A DNA stretch of 64,000 nt, from NCBI GenBank assembly GCA_903914955.1, contig CAIWRB010000122.1, forward strand, positions 1-64,000, in the 5' to 3' direction. This DNA is from an uncultured Chloroflexota bacterium. GTDB lineage: Bacteria; Chloroflexota; Anaerolineae; Anaerolineales; Villigracilaceae. Shown here piece by piece: positions 29,222 to 38,860 of the stretch; position 1 is the first letter of the stretch; each line of letters opens with the position of its first letter. A program made the position numbers and the translations under genes. Under the pieces are notes generated by a model that worked only from the letters and a program-made list of their open reading frames with translations, did not search any database and was not told the origin of the DNA.

Positions 29222-29710
29222 GTGACCAGCACCGCACTCTCGATCAGTATCATTTTTGGGACAGGTTTTCTCGCGCACGGCTACAACCTCGCAGGCTTTT
29301 ATGTTTTTGCGCGCTGGTTTGGTTTATTAGGAGTATTATGGTTAATTGCCCAATACAACCGCTGGAACTGGTTTTCGGCAGTCGCTTTGATCATAAACAT
29401 CCTCGCCTCCGGACTTGGAATATGGATGGGGTTTCATGCCGGCTGGTTGATCGCTGGCTCAATCTTTAGCCTGGTCGCATGGGACCTATCCGAATTCCAC
29501 CGCCGAACTCGCACGATGCTAAAAGATGGTCTTCGCAGAATGGAGCGGCTTCATATTGCGCGGCTTAGTTTCCTCGCTTTAGCTGGGCTTGTATTCGCCA
29601 CTCTGCTGCTGCTCTTGCGCGGACAATTCACAAGTGATTGGGGCTTGCTACTTATCCTAATGATCGTTGCTTCCCTCATCCAATTTATAGCTGGGTTGAG
29701 AACTTCTTAA
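29222..29710 (+). CDS. Small integral membrane protein, unknown
   Basis: 162 aa with several hydrophobic segments. Confidence 0.55.
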   Translation: MTSTALSISIIFGTGFLAHGYNLAGFYVFARWFGLLGVLWLIAQYNRWNWFSAVALIINILASGLGIWMGFHAGWLIAGSIFSLVAWDLSEFHRRTRTMLKDGLRRMERLHIARLSFLALAGLVFATLLLLLRGQFTSDWGLLLILMIVASLIQFIAGLRTS

Positions 29711-29717
29711 TGAATAA

Positions 29718-29749
29718 AGACTTCGAATGTCAAAACACTTCCGAGGTCT
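29718..29749 (+). terminator. Hairpin, possible terminator
   Basis: AGACTTCG ... CGAGGTCT inverted repeat (one G-U). Confidence 0.4.
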
Positions 29750-29787
29750 GGTTCAATTCAAAATAAAAAATCCAAGTGAGGCTTTCC

Positions 29788-31140
29788 ATGTTTGATCTCC
29801 CCGACAACGAAATTCTATCCCTTTCCCAAGAACATGTCTTCTGGACGTGGTCTGCGCAAGCCAAAGTTAATCCCATTGCTGTAAAGCATGCCAAAGGCGT
29901 GTACTTCTGGGATGTTGATGATAAACGCTATCTTGATTTCAACTCTATGACGATGTGTGTCAACATAGGCCACGGAAATGAACGCGTCATCAAAGCCATG
30001 CAAGATCAGGCCGCAGAATTGCCTTATGCCGCGCCTGGCATGACAACGAAAATCCGCGCGCTGGCTAGCAAAGCTGTGGCGGATGTCACACCGCAGGGAG
30101 CATTGAGCAAAGTACTGTTCACGCTCGGCGGTGCGGACGCGAACGAGAATGCCATCAAGTTGGCGCGCGGCTATACAAAGCGGCACAAGATTTTAGCGCG
30201 CTATCGCTCATATCATGGCGCGAGTGCAGGCGCAATGGCCGCCACCGGTGATCCGCGGCGCGTGGGTTGGGAGCCGAACTTGATGACAGGTGTGGTGCAT
30301 TTCCTCGACCCGTATCGTTATCGCTCAACCTTTCATCGCATGAATCCAAATATTTCAGAAGCGGATTTTGCCCTTGATTACGTCAATCATTTGGAAGAGA
30401 TCATTTTATATGAAGGTCCCGAATCCATTGCAGGCATCATTATGGAATCAGTGACGGGTACGAATGGCATCATCATCCCTCCGCAGGGATACATGCAAGG
30501 CGTGCGAGCGCTGTGTGATAAATACGGCATCGTCATGATCGCGGATGAAGTCATGAGCGGTTTTGGCCGCACAGGCAAATGGTTTGCAATTGAGCATTGG
30601 GATGTTGTACCAGATATTATGACGATGGCAAAGGGACTCACATCCGCGTATGCGCCGCTGGGTGCGGTTGCGATGAAGCCTGAGATTGCCACGGCTTTCA
30701 ATGAGCATCCCTTTGAAAGCGGGCTGACTTATACCTCACATCCCATATCTCTGGCGGCGGCTGTGGCAAACATCAACGTCATCAGGGACGATAAACTCGT
30801 CGAGCACGCGGCAGGCATGGGCGTAGTCTTAAGGCGCATGTTATCCGATCTCGGTGAGGCACATCCATCCATTGGTGAAGTCCGCAATATCGGTTTATTC
30901 GGAATCATCGAATTGGTCAAAAATAGAAATACAAAAGAGCCGATAGCTCCCTGGAACGGGTCTGCGCCTGAGATGGTTGCGCTGCGAAAATATTGCGCGG
31001 ATCATGGATTATTTTTATACACTCATTGGCATACCGTATTGATCATCCCGCCGTTGATCATTGATGAAGAACAGTTGAAAGAAGGCATGGATGTTTTGGA
31101 TAAGGCTTTGGAAATCACGGATAAATCTGTGATGATATAA
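29788..31140 (+). CDS. Class III aminotransferase (omega-amino acid/taurine-pyruvate type)
   Basis: GADANENAIKLARGYTKRHKILARYRSYHGASAGAMAATGD; VMIADEVMSGFGRTGKWFA; MAKGLTSAYAPLGA. Confidence 0.93.
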   Translation: MFDLPDNEILSLSQEHVFWTWSAQAKVNPIAVKHAKGVYFWDVDDKRYLDFNSMTMCVNIGHGNERVIKAMQDQAAELPYAAPGMTTKIRALASKAVADVTPQGALSKVLFTLGGADANENAIKLARGYTKRHKILARYRSYHGASAGAMAATGDPRRVGWEPNLMTGVVHFLDPYRYRSTFHRMNPNISEADFALDYVNHLEEIILYEGPESIAGIIMESVTGTNGIIIPPQGYMQGVRALCDKYGIVMIADEVMSGFGRTGKWFAIEHWDVVPDIMTMAKGLTSAYAPLGAVAMKPEIATAFNEHPFESGLTYTSHPISLAAAVANINVIRDDKLVEHAAGMGVVLRRMLSDLGEAHPSIGEVRNIGLFGIIELVKNRNTKEPIAPWNGSAPEMVALRKYCADHGLFLYTHWHTVLIIPPLIIDEEQLKEGMDVLDKALEITDKSVMI

Positions 31141-31186
31141 ATCTATTTATCCGGGATCATCTACAAGTCAAGATAAGTGTTTTTAT

Positions 31187-32808
31187 TATTACAGCGCAAG
31201 GTTGCGAGTGAAAAGCTCAAGTTGAGCGATTTTTTTCTTGCGGTGTGAACGGTAAGCGACGAAGTTGCGTTTTTGGTAATAGCGCACTCGCTCCATAGCT
31301 GATTGAATGTCCGAAATAAATGAAGGCAAAACGCTGCAAAGCAAAATGCGAACTTGATAAATGGTAAGCGCAGGAGCCTGTTCTTGAAATTGAATTCTCA
31401 AACGCACCAGGAAATGATGAGCCAGAGAAACCAGGAGCATATGATGATGCCATCCAATCCAACTGCGCATCTCATAATGGTCCATCCCGACTTCACCTTT
31501 GCTTTCTTCGAAGATGGATTCAATCGGCCACCTCATTCCGCAAACTCTGACCAGCTCTGCCAGGGGAATATGGATAGGAGCATTGCTAAAAAAGTATTTG
31601 ATCTCCGAAGGATCGTCCAGATTGCGGCGAATGATCAACCAGAGTTCACCAGCGGGCAAGCCTGCGCGCGATTCAGTCACGCGCAGAAATGCGAAATCAC
31701 AAACAATAGGTCCCTTGCTGCCTTCTTTGATCACCGCTCGGGTCCAATCTTGCTTTTGTATCTTCTTCACCAAATCCTTGACCTGGATGGGATGCTTCCT
31801 CGCATCGCTCAATCGCAATTGAGTGGGATGATGTCCGTGACCGCTCCATTGGGGAATATGAACCTTGGGCGCACTACACCAGATCAGGCTGTTGTCCTTG
31901 ATGGCAGTGAAATACCACTTTCCCGTAGCAGCGATACCGTCCCGAAAGGCGGAACTATCTCCATACAAAGCATCTGCCGCCACCCAGGAAAATGGCAAAT
32001 TGCCTCGTTGGATGGCACTTTTCAACAATTCCAGCCCGATTCCCGGCTTCGTTTTGAAATCCAGATCTTCCGGTACCCCGCAGGCTTGCCTTTGCTCGGC
32101 ATGTCCTTCTTCAAGCCACTTTTCTGGCATGAACAACCTGCCTTCGATCAAACTATATCCTTTGCGACTGGCGTATCCCAAATACACTCCGACTTGCCCG
32201 TTCGCGATCTTTCCCACCGACCCACAATATTGAGCCGCCACCCCGACCGATGCTGTGCCTTGTTTGACCGAGCTCGATTCATCAATCAACATGACCCCGT
32301 CCTCTTCCCCCAAACTCTCCCCGATCAATTCTTGATGGGTCGCGATCACTGGCTCCGTCTCCCATTGGCTTTGCCCAACAAAGTATTGCAGACTGCGTAC
32401 TTTCTCTTTCTGTCCCAGCGCCATCTGTTCTACATTCTTACGCGTCGTATTACCCAGCAAGCCATGCAGATAGCTCAGGCTTTTCTGGATTTGCTCCACT
32501 CGTTGAAAGGCAGACTTGAACAGCTTCATGTATTTTTTCGTTTCACTCAAGAACAACTTGACATCTTTCGTCGACAGATTGCACTCGGGGGCCGGGCATG
32601 TTTCAACTTGAACTCCACTAAGCTGCCTCTCGGTTTTCCTGATCAACTCCTTGGTTTGACTCGACAACTTTTCTCGTCTGGTTTCGGTTACAATTTCTTT
32701 CGGCATGGTTTTCTTCCTCTCCTTTTCACTCGCTGGTGATTGGAGAAAGATACCATGCTTTTTTCTCAGATTACCCTGTTTTTACACTCGCAACCTTGCG
32801 CTGTAATA
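31187..32808 (-). mobile_element. IS701-like insertion sequence
   Basis: Perfect 24-bp inverted ends TATTACAGCGCAAGGTTGCGAGTG (31187-31210) / CACTCGCAACCTTGCGCTGTAATA (32785-32808); TTAT on both outer flanks (31183-31186, 32809-32812). Confidence 0.92.
31189..32706 (-). CDS. IS701-family transposase
   Basis: VMLIDESSSVKQGTASVGVAAQYCGSVGKIANGQVGVYLGYASRKGYSLIEGRLFMPEKW; WPIESIFEESKGEVGMDHYEMRSW. Confidence 0.93.
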   Translation of the reverse strand: MPKEIVTETRREKLSSQTKELIRKTERQLSGVQVETCPAPECNLSTKDVKLFLSETKKYMKLFKSAFQRVEQIQKSLSYLHGLLGNTTRKNVEQMALGQKEKVRSLQYFVGQSQWETEPVIATHQELIGESLGEEDGVMLIDESSSVKQGTASVGVAAQYCGSVGKIANGQVGVYLGYASRKGYSLIEGRLFMPEKWLEEGHAEQRQACGVPEDLDFKTKPGIGLELLKSAIQRGNLPFSWVAADALYGDSSAFRDGIAATGKWYFTAIKDNSLIWCSAPKVHIPQWSGHGHHPTQLRLSDARKHPIQVKDLVKKIQKQDWTRAVIKEGSKGPIVCDFAFLRVTESRAGLPAGELWLIIRRNLDDPSEIKYFFSNAPIHIPLAELVRVCGMRWPIESIFEESKGEVGMDHYEMRSWIGWHHHMLLVSLAHHFLVRLRIQFQEQAPALTIYQVRILLCSVLPSFISDIQSAMERVRYYQKRNFVAYRSHRKKKIAQLELFTRNLAL

Positions 32809-32846
32809 TTATATTCGCCTACGTTTTGCTGATTTCGATGATTGGG

Positions 32847-34883
32847 CTACTTGACCTGCGTTGACTCAGGGAAAGGGTCCCGCCGCCCGCTGGGCAATAA
32901 CAGCATATCGGCCATGTAATAGGCATATTCATAAGCGGTCGTTGCACCACCCTCCCCAACGATCGGCTCGATGAGTTCATTCCCATTCGCGTCAACCCCG
33001 GAGATGATACGATCTGATAAAACCTTTATTTCAGCGATGAGCGGTTCCATGTCTGAGTCAAAAGGCATTGCCTGTAATTGCAACGTCTTAGTGAGCAGGT
33101 GCTCAGACCAACCTTTCATATTTTCCAAACAAAGCACCACATTTCCGCTTTGCGTTTTAATATTCTCTGTTGCATCAATGGCTTGTGCAGCTAGCTTTAC
33201 GTGTGAAATTGTCTGCGAAATATATCCATGTTCGTTTGTGCCTGGTTCGCCATTCAGAAGCAAACCATATCCGTCTGTGGGGTCGCTTACACTTCCGTCT
33301 GTATTCCAGTCGAGATATTGACCGGTGCTCTCATCTCCCACTACCAGGTTAATGATCTCTTCAATTTTTGCACGAAAAAGTCCCTGATCACCATTTGAAA
33401 ACGAGTCCTGCAAATCGCCAACGGTTGAATACAACCAGTCTGACGAATCCCATAATCCTTGAATGAGCGCAGTCTCATCGGGAGTCGTCGGAAATGACAC
33501 AAGAACATGCCGCACATGGATCAAGGCAAGCGGAGGAAACACAGAGGATGCAATGATGTCACCCGAGGTTTCATTTGGAATTGGACTATTATCCGATTCG
33601 ACTGTAACTTCGATCTGGTCAAACAGCGACAGGATATTTTCCTGGTTCAGGTTTGTGTAAATCAACTGTCCTTGAGCAGTCTCATCCATTACAACTGAGC
33701 CAATGTCAAGACGGTCTTCACCACCTCGTGCGAGAACCCAAACATCGAAATGAGTCCCAGCTTCCGGCGCAGAAAGACCAGTCAGAGTGATCGTCACTTT
33801 ATCCATCAGCCCATTTTGATCTGAATACACAACCCGGCCAACCGCCTGATTTTCATCCGCCACGGGAGAAATCAAGAAACGGGGGATGGCTAATACCAAG
33901 CCGATTAGCAGAAGTGCGACGGCGCCTACCCAACCCCAATTGAAGGAACGCGCTGCTTTTGATTTTTGAGAAACTGCGCGGGCCTTTTTCATCAGTTCCA
34001 AGGTTTTAGAAGAAACTGTTTGCCCACCGATCACCGCTGAAAGTTCCTCTGCCATTTCTATGGCGCTGTCATACCGAAGATCAGGATCCTTGGCGATGGC
34101 GCGGTCGATGATGGTTTGCAGATCCACTGAAATGCCGAGGATCGGCGGCGGCGGCTCGTTGATATGTTTCATTAACACGCCAAAAGAAGATTCGGCTTCG
34201 AAGGGAACCACACCTGCCAGCATTTCATATAAAATTACACCGAGCGAGTAGAGATCAGATTTGCGGTCAACTTTATCACCGCGAGCCTGTTCGGGACTCA
34301 TATAAGCTGGTGTACCGGAGACTGTCCCTGTTGATGTTTGGATAGATGAGTCAAGAATGCGTACCAACCCAAAATCGGTCAGGATGGGTTCTACATCGGC
34401 AGGTAAAAGCTGGTCAGGGTCGACTGGTCCGCTTGCTGAACGTAAGAGCACATTGGCAGGTTTTATATCACGATGGACAATTTGTTGGGCGTGAGCGTAA
34501 TCTATGGCCGAGGCAAGCGCTGAGATGATCTTCACGATCATTTCCTGCGGAAGTTTTTTACCACGGCTCTGAAGAGTCTTTAAGAAATTTGCAAGAGTCG
34601 CACCTGGAACATATTCCATAATGAGGCAGGGCTGCCCTTCCACCAGATCATAGTCAAACATTTGAATAATATTGGGATGACGCAGACTTGCTACCACGCG
34701 CGCTTCACGTTCAAAGCGCATCCGTGTATCAGGATCATGGTCGACCTGATCGCGCATGATCTTTACTGCCACTTTGCGGTTAAGTGATTTATGCTCGCCG
34801 AGATAAATTTCCGCCATGCCCCCGCGCGCAATAAATTCGCCTATCTGGACATTTCCAATTATTTTTCCATTCCAGTTGGACAT
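32847..34883 (-). CDS. Transmembrane Ser/Thr protein kinase (PknB-like) with RskA-like extracellular region
   Basis: FIARGGMAEIYLGEHKSLNRKVAVKIM, IVHRDIKPANVLL, LTDFGLVR, GTPAYMSPEQ; TM near GAVALLLIGLVLAIP; THFDVWVLARGGEDRLDIGSV. Confidence 0.92.
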   Translation of the reverse strand: MSNWNGKIIGNVQIGEFIARGGMAEIYLGEHKSLNRKVAVKIMRDQVDHDPDTRMRFEREARVVASLRHPNIIQMFDYDLVEGQPCLIMEYVPGATLANFLKTLQSRGKKLPQEMIVKIISALASAIDYAHAQQIVHRDIKPANVLLRSASGPVDPDQLLPADVEPILTDFGLVRILDSSIQTSTGTVSGTPAYMSPEQARGDKVDRKSDLYSLGVILYEMLAGVVPFEAESSFGVLMKHINEPPPPILGISVDLQTIIDRAIAKDPDLRYDSAIEMAEELSAVIGGQTVSSKTLELMKKARAVSQKSKAARSFNWGWVGAVALLLIGLVLAIPRFLISPVADENQAVGRVVYSDQNGLMDKVTITLTGLSAPEAGTHFDVWVLARGGEDRLDIGSVVMDETAQGQLIYTNLNQENILSLFDQIEVTVESDNSPIPNETSGDIIASSVFPPLALIHVRHVLVSFPTTPDETALIQGLWDSSDWLYSTVGDLQDSFSNGDQGLFRAKIEEIINLVVGDESTGQYLDWNTDGSVSDPTDGYGLLLNGEPGTNEHGYISQTISHVKLAAQAIDATENIKTQSGNVVLCLENMKGWSEHLLTKTLQLQAMPFDSDMEPLIAEIKVLSDRIISGVDANGNELIEPIVGEGGATTAYEYAYYMADMLLLPSGRRDPFPESTQVK

Positions 34884-34888
34884 GCCGC

Positions 34889-34908
34889 ATTATACCCGAT
34901 AGTATAAT
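34889..34908. promoter_or_regulatory. Symmetrical divergent promoter core (pknB-like / cinA-like)
   Basis: ATTATAC-CCGATA-GTATAAT: a TATAAT -10 box on each strand inside one 20-bp inverted repeat. Confidence 0.65.
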
Positions 34909-34932
34909 TGCTCAAATTACAAGGAGACCCTT

Positions 34933-35418
34933 ATGAAAATTGTTCTCGAAGAAGTTTTGCAGGAATCCATGCGTTTACTAACCCTGAAACTTGCCACTGC
35001 TGAATCCTGCACAGGCGGTCTGGTCTCGCATCGCATCACAAACATATCTGGTTCATCAGAATATTTTCCCGGGGGTGTCGTAGCTTATTCGTACGAAGCC
35101 AAAGTCAACTTACTTGGTGTATCATGGGATACACTTAATTCATACGGTGCGGTGAGTCAGGAGACCGTCCTTGAAATGGCGCGCGGGGCACAAAAAAAAT
35201 TTAGCGCGGATATTGGATTATCTGTCAGCGGGATCGCGGGACCAACTGGCTCCATGCCCGGTAAACCGATCGGCACGACCTGGCTGGGACTCTCCACGAA
35301 AACTGGTGAATGGGCAAGACACTTCATCTGGGATGGTGATCGTGAACAAAACAAACAAGATTCAGCTGAGGCCGCGCTGCAATTTGTAATAGATTATCTG
35401 GAAGGAAAACTCTTATGA
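34933..35418 (+). CDS. pncC: CinA C-terminal domain protein (nicotinamide-nucleotide amidohydrolase, PncC-like)
   Basis: LATAESCTGGLVSHRITNISGSSEYFPGGVVAYSYEAKVNLLGV; SVSGIAGPTGS. Confidence 0.92.
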   Translation: MKIVLEEVLQESMRLLTLKLATAESCTGGLVSHRITNISGSSEYFPGGVVAYSYEAKVNLLGVSWDTLNSYGAVSQETVLEMARGAQKKFSADIGLSVSGIAGPTGSMPGKPIGTTWLGLSTKTGEWARHFIWDGDREQNKQDSAEAALQFVIDYLEGKLL

Positions 35419-36119
35419 AGACGGTTGTGCTTATTTCTGCAGGTGCTGAATGGCGCGTGGTAAAAGAACTTTATTCCAACCTTGAGATTCAGCAATCTCC
35501 ATTTGGCGAATTTGCCGAATTGAAGCTTTCAAATTTCACCTTTCAAATTTTTCATGGCGGCTGGGGAAAGATCTCTGCAGCCGCGTCCACACAATATGTG
35601 ATCGATAACTTCAAACCGGATTTACTGGTCAACCTTGGAACATGCGGCGGCTTTGAAGGGTTGATCGAACGTGGAACAATTATTCTGGTTGAAAGAACCA
35701 TCGTCTATGACATCATCGAACAGATGACAGATGCAAATGAAGCCATTGAGCATTATTCAACAAAACTGGATCTGACTTTTTTACCACGCATCCTGCCCAC
35801 TCCTGTGCTGCGCGGATTATTGGTTTCCGCTGACCGAGACATAGTACTTGAAGATATTTCTTCATTGATCAAGAAATATCATGCAGTCGCAGCGGATTGG
35901 GAATCAGGAGCAATCGCCTGGATTTCTCAAAAAAACGGAGTCAAATGTTTGATCCTGCGTGGAGTCAGTGATCTGGTGAATCCAGAAACTGGCGAAGCCT
36001 ACGGAAATTATGATCTATTCAGCCAGCGCACAAAGGAAATTATGAGAAAGCTGTTTGAACAATTACCTGACTGGCGGGATGCGATCGAAAAAGTAAGCCA
36101 AGGCTACCGCGGATATTGA
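35415..36119 (+). CDS. Nucleoside phosphorylase/MTA-SAH nucleosidase superfamily protein
   Basis: FKPDLLVNLGTCGGFEGLIERGTIILVERTIVYD; AADWESGAIAWISQKNGVKCLILRGVSDLV. Confidence 0.87.
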   Translation: MKTVVLISAGAEWRVVKELYSNLEIQQSPFGEFAELKLSNFTFQIFHGGWGKISAAASTQYVIDNFKPDLLVNLGTCGGFEGLIERGTIILVERTIVYDIIEQMTDANEAIEHYSTKLDLTFLPRILPTPVLRGLLVSADRDIVLEDISSLIKKYHAVAADWESGAIAWISQKNGVKCLILRGVSDLVNPETGEAYGNYDLFSQRTKEIMRKLFEQLPDWRDAIEKVSQGYRGY

Positions 36120-36217
36120 GCCTAAGACAAAAACCTTTTTAGACAAAGATGAAATAGTTTTCTAAAATTTAGCCGCAAAATTTTTCATCAATAATCTGTG
36201 GTATTTCTCAAAACAAA

Positions 36218-37483
36218 ATGACATCACTTCGTAGTTTTCTCACCCAACGTTTCCCCGCATTGAGCTCGCGCGATTTCGCCATCTTCTGGGCGGGACATTT
36301 GCTTTCATTAATCGGCTCATCGATGCAAAACACTGCGCTGCCACTCATGGCTTATCGCATTAGCGGACGGCCATTCGATCTGGGGCTGATCGGCTTCGCA
36401 GTGACCTTACCAACTTTTTTTCTAGCCCTGCCTGGTGGAGTGCTCATCGAACATTTGGATAAACGTAAAGCCATCATCTTCCTGCAAACCATAATGATGC
36501 TGGATACCTTTGCGTTGGCATTTCTTACATTAAGCGGAATTATCCAGATATGGCAAATCGTGATCACATCATTGATCCTTGGCATAGCGACCGCGTTCGA
36601 GATCACAGCACGTCAAGCCATGTTGATTGAGTTGGTTGGACGTGAGTCTCTGCCAAATGCCATTGCTTTACAATCGACCGCGTTTAATATCTCGCGAGTG
36701 TTGGGGCCGGCGCTTGTTGCATCGACCCTGCTGTTGATCCCAAAGAATGGAGAAGGTTGGATATTCCTTATAAACGGCATCAGCTTTATAGCAATTATCA
36801 TCGGTTTGTTTTTTGTGCATGCGCATTACAAAGCGCCCATCACACCGCGAACCCGTCCCATGCTCGAAGAATTTCGCGAAGGCGCACAATATCTTTTCAA
36901 AAATTCATCCATTGGCTTGCTTATCATTATCGCAGCAACGCTTGGCATCTTTGCATTTCCGATCATTCAACAACTGCCCGTAATTTCAACCGAAATATTA
37001 AGACAATCCACCGACACGAAAAGTATTATAGATCTGCGGAATAGTATGCTTTACACCGCCCAAGGTGTTGGTGCTTTGATAGCAGCCTTCTCAATCGCGA
37101 TGAACAATACCTCCCGCTGGCGAGGACACCGCCTTATTTTGGGAGAGGCCGTTTTTATTCTTGGAATAATTTCCATTCCCTTCTCACATACACTAGCATT
37201 CACATTAATCGTGATCACATTAATGGGATGGGGCTCAGTAACGCAGCTCGCCACCATGAATACTCTCATCCAATTACAAGTACCGGATACGTTGCGCGGA
37301 CGTGTGTTCAGCATCTACATCTGGGCTTTACAAGGAGTAGCTCCCATCGGTAGTCTCTTGATCGGATGGATGACGCAGGAATTCAGCCTCTCCACGACAG
37401 CGCTCGTAAGCGGGCTGGTTTCGCTTGTAATTATTGGCGGAATACAGTTATTTCGACCCGCTGTTCGCCAAATAGCGGGTTAA
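36218..37483 (+). CDS. MFS transporter
   Basis: LSSRDFAIFWAGHLLSLIGSSMQNTALPLMAYRISG; about 12 hydrophobic segments. Confidence 0.92.
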   Translation: MTSLRSFLTQRFPALSSRDFAIFWAGHLLSLIGSSMQNTALPLMAYRISGRPFDLGLIGFAVTLPTFFLALPGGVLIEHLDKRKAIIFLQTIMMLDTFALAFLTLSGIIQIWQIVITSLILGIATAFEITARQAMLIELVGRESLPNAIALQSTAFNISRVLGPALVASTLLLIPKNGEGWIFLINGISFIAIIIGLFFVHAHYKAPITPRTRPMLEEFREGAQYLFKNSSIGLLIIIAATLGIFAFPIIQQLPVISTEILRQSTDTKSIIDLRNSMLYTAQGVGALIAAFSIAMNNTSRWRGHRLILGEAVFILGIISIPFSHTLAFTLIVITLMGWGSVTQLATMNTLIQLQVPDTLRGRVFSIYIWALQGVAPIGSLLIGWMTQEFSLSTTALVSGLVSLVIIGGIQLFRPAVRQIAG

Positions 37484-37534
37484 CGCAGGATTAGTGTTTG
37501 GCGCGCGGCTTGACGGTGATTTTTTTCCCATGAT

Positions 37535-38767
37535 ATGATGAACAACATGCAAAACGATTTTAAAGAAGATTCACCAAATTCTGATGAATTAAACAAACAA
37601 AAGAGAAAAAAGGGGGCATCCAGCACCTCACACGGTAAACCTAGTTTTTTCTCACGCTGGATGAACAACCTTGCGCAAATGGGGCTGGGCGAGTCTCTTC
37701 TGCGGGTCGGAACTAATTTATTTTCCATTCTCGCAATCGGGCTCATCATCTTTCTGGTGCAGGCTTTTTATCGGCAGACGTCAAACCAACTTTCAGAAAA
37801 CAATGGGCAGGCTTCAGTTCCAGCCCCGACCGCTGTTATAGTGGCGAATCCGATCGCTGCGTTGGATATTCCGATTATTTCTGGCATCGCCCGCGGCGCA
37901 CAGATCCATACGAATATTCCTTCGCGGCCGCGTGATGACATCACAAAATATGAAGTGCAAAAGGGTGATACCATAAATGGAATTGCAGACAAATATGGAC
38001 TACAGCCAAAAACGATCTTTGCCGCTAATTACGCCATTCTTCAAGATAACCCTGACTATCTTTTCCCTGGCCAGGAGTTACAGATATTGCCTGTAGATGG
38101 TGTCATCTGGGAGTGGGTGGGTGGAATTTCCTTCGGTTCATGGGCGGATTATTTTCAAGTAAAACCCGAGGATATTATCAACTATCCCGCCAATAATTTG
38201 GATATAAAATCTGTTGGGGATCCGCAATTGGCAAATATCCCAGTTGGTAAATGGCTTGTAATTCCGGGCGGGAAATATGAATATCACATGGCAGGTTTGA
38301 TACCTTTAGGGATCACCCGCACAAATCCGGCTTCTGCCCAGGTCGGTGGAGCAGGTTTTTGCCCTCCGGTTAGCGGTGGAGCTGTGGGCATTGGAATATT
38401 TATTTTCCCAACTGACAAGCATGTTCTTTCTGGATATGATTATTCCGAAAAAACAAACCATCGTGGAATCGACCTGGCAGGCAACCTCGGTGACAATATC
38501 TACGCCACTGATGGTGGTGTAATTGTGTATGCCGGCTGGAACGATTATGGCTACGGCAATATGGTGATGATCGATCATGGAACAGGATTCCAATCTTTAT
38601 ATGGGCATATGAGTCAACTCTTCGTAAGTTGCGGGCAAAGCGTGTCTCAAGGAGCTGTGATTGGAGCAGTTGGAAGCACAGGTCATTCTAGCGGTCCACA
38701 TCTACACTTTGAAGTTCGAACCATGTCAACGGTAATCAATCCCTGGAATGTGCTGCCCGCGCCGTGA
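37535..38767 (+). CDS. LysM domain M23-family metallopeptidase
   Basis: YEVQKGDTINGIADKYGLQPKTIFAAN (LysM); HRGIDLAGNLGDNIYATDGGVIVYAGWNDYGYGNMVMIDHGTGFQSLYGHMSQL...SSGPHLHFEVR (M23). Confidence 0.94.
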   Translation: MMNNMQNDFKEDSPNSDELNKQKRKKGASSTSHGKPSFFSRWMNNLAQMGLGESLLRVGTNLFSILAIGLIIFLVQAFYRQTSNQLSENNGQASVPAPTAVIVANPIAALDIPIISGIARGAQIHTNIPSRPRDDITKYEVQKGDTINGIADKYGLQPKTIFAANYAILQDNPDYLFPGQELQILPVDGVIWEWVGGISFGSWADYFQVKPEDIINYPANNLDIKSVGDPQLANIPVGKWLVIPGGKYEYHMAGLIPLGITRTNPASAQVGGAGFCPPVSGGAVGIGIFIFPTDKHVLSGYDYSEKTNHRGIDLAGNLGDNIYATDGGVIVYAGWNDYGYGNMVMIDHGTGFQSLYGHMSQLFVSCGQSVSQGAVIGAVGSTGHSSGPHLHFEVRTMSTVINPWNVLPAP

Positions 38768-38771
38768 TTCC

Positions 38772-38800
38772 TTGCCAAAGCAGAAAGCCTATACTATAAT
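38772..38800 (+). promoter_or_regulatory. tRNA promoter
   Basis: TTGCCA (38772-38777) - 17 nt - TATAAT (38795-38800). Confidence 0.8.
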
Positions 38801-38815
38801 CTCTGTCGCTTCACC

Positions 38816-38860
38816 GGGCGCGTAGCTCAGTTGGTTAAAGTGCGTGTAACACACAGACGA
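38816..38860 (+). pseudogene. Truncated tRNA: 5' acceptor strand, D arm and degenerate anticodon arm only
   Basis: GGGCGCGTAGCTCAGTTGGTTAAAGTGCGTGTAACACACAGACGA with no variable loop, T arm or 3' acceptor strand before the next tRNA begins at 38861. Confidence 0.65.

Noticed and set aside
31354-32739. 461-aa + strand ORF across the IS701-like element
   Set aside because: Antisense shadow of the transposase, which has clear family motifs; no recognisable protein features.
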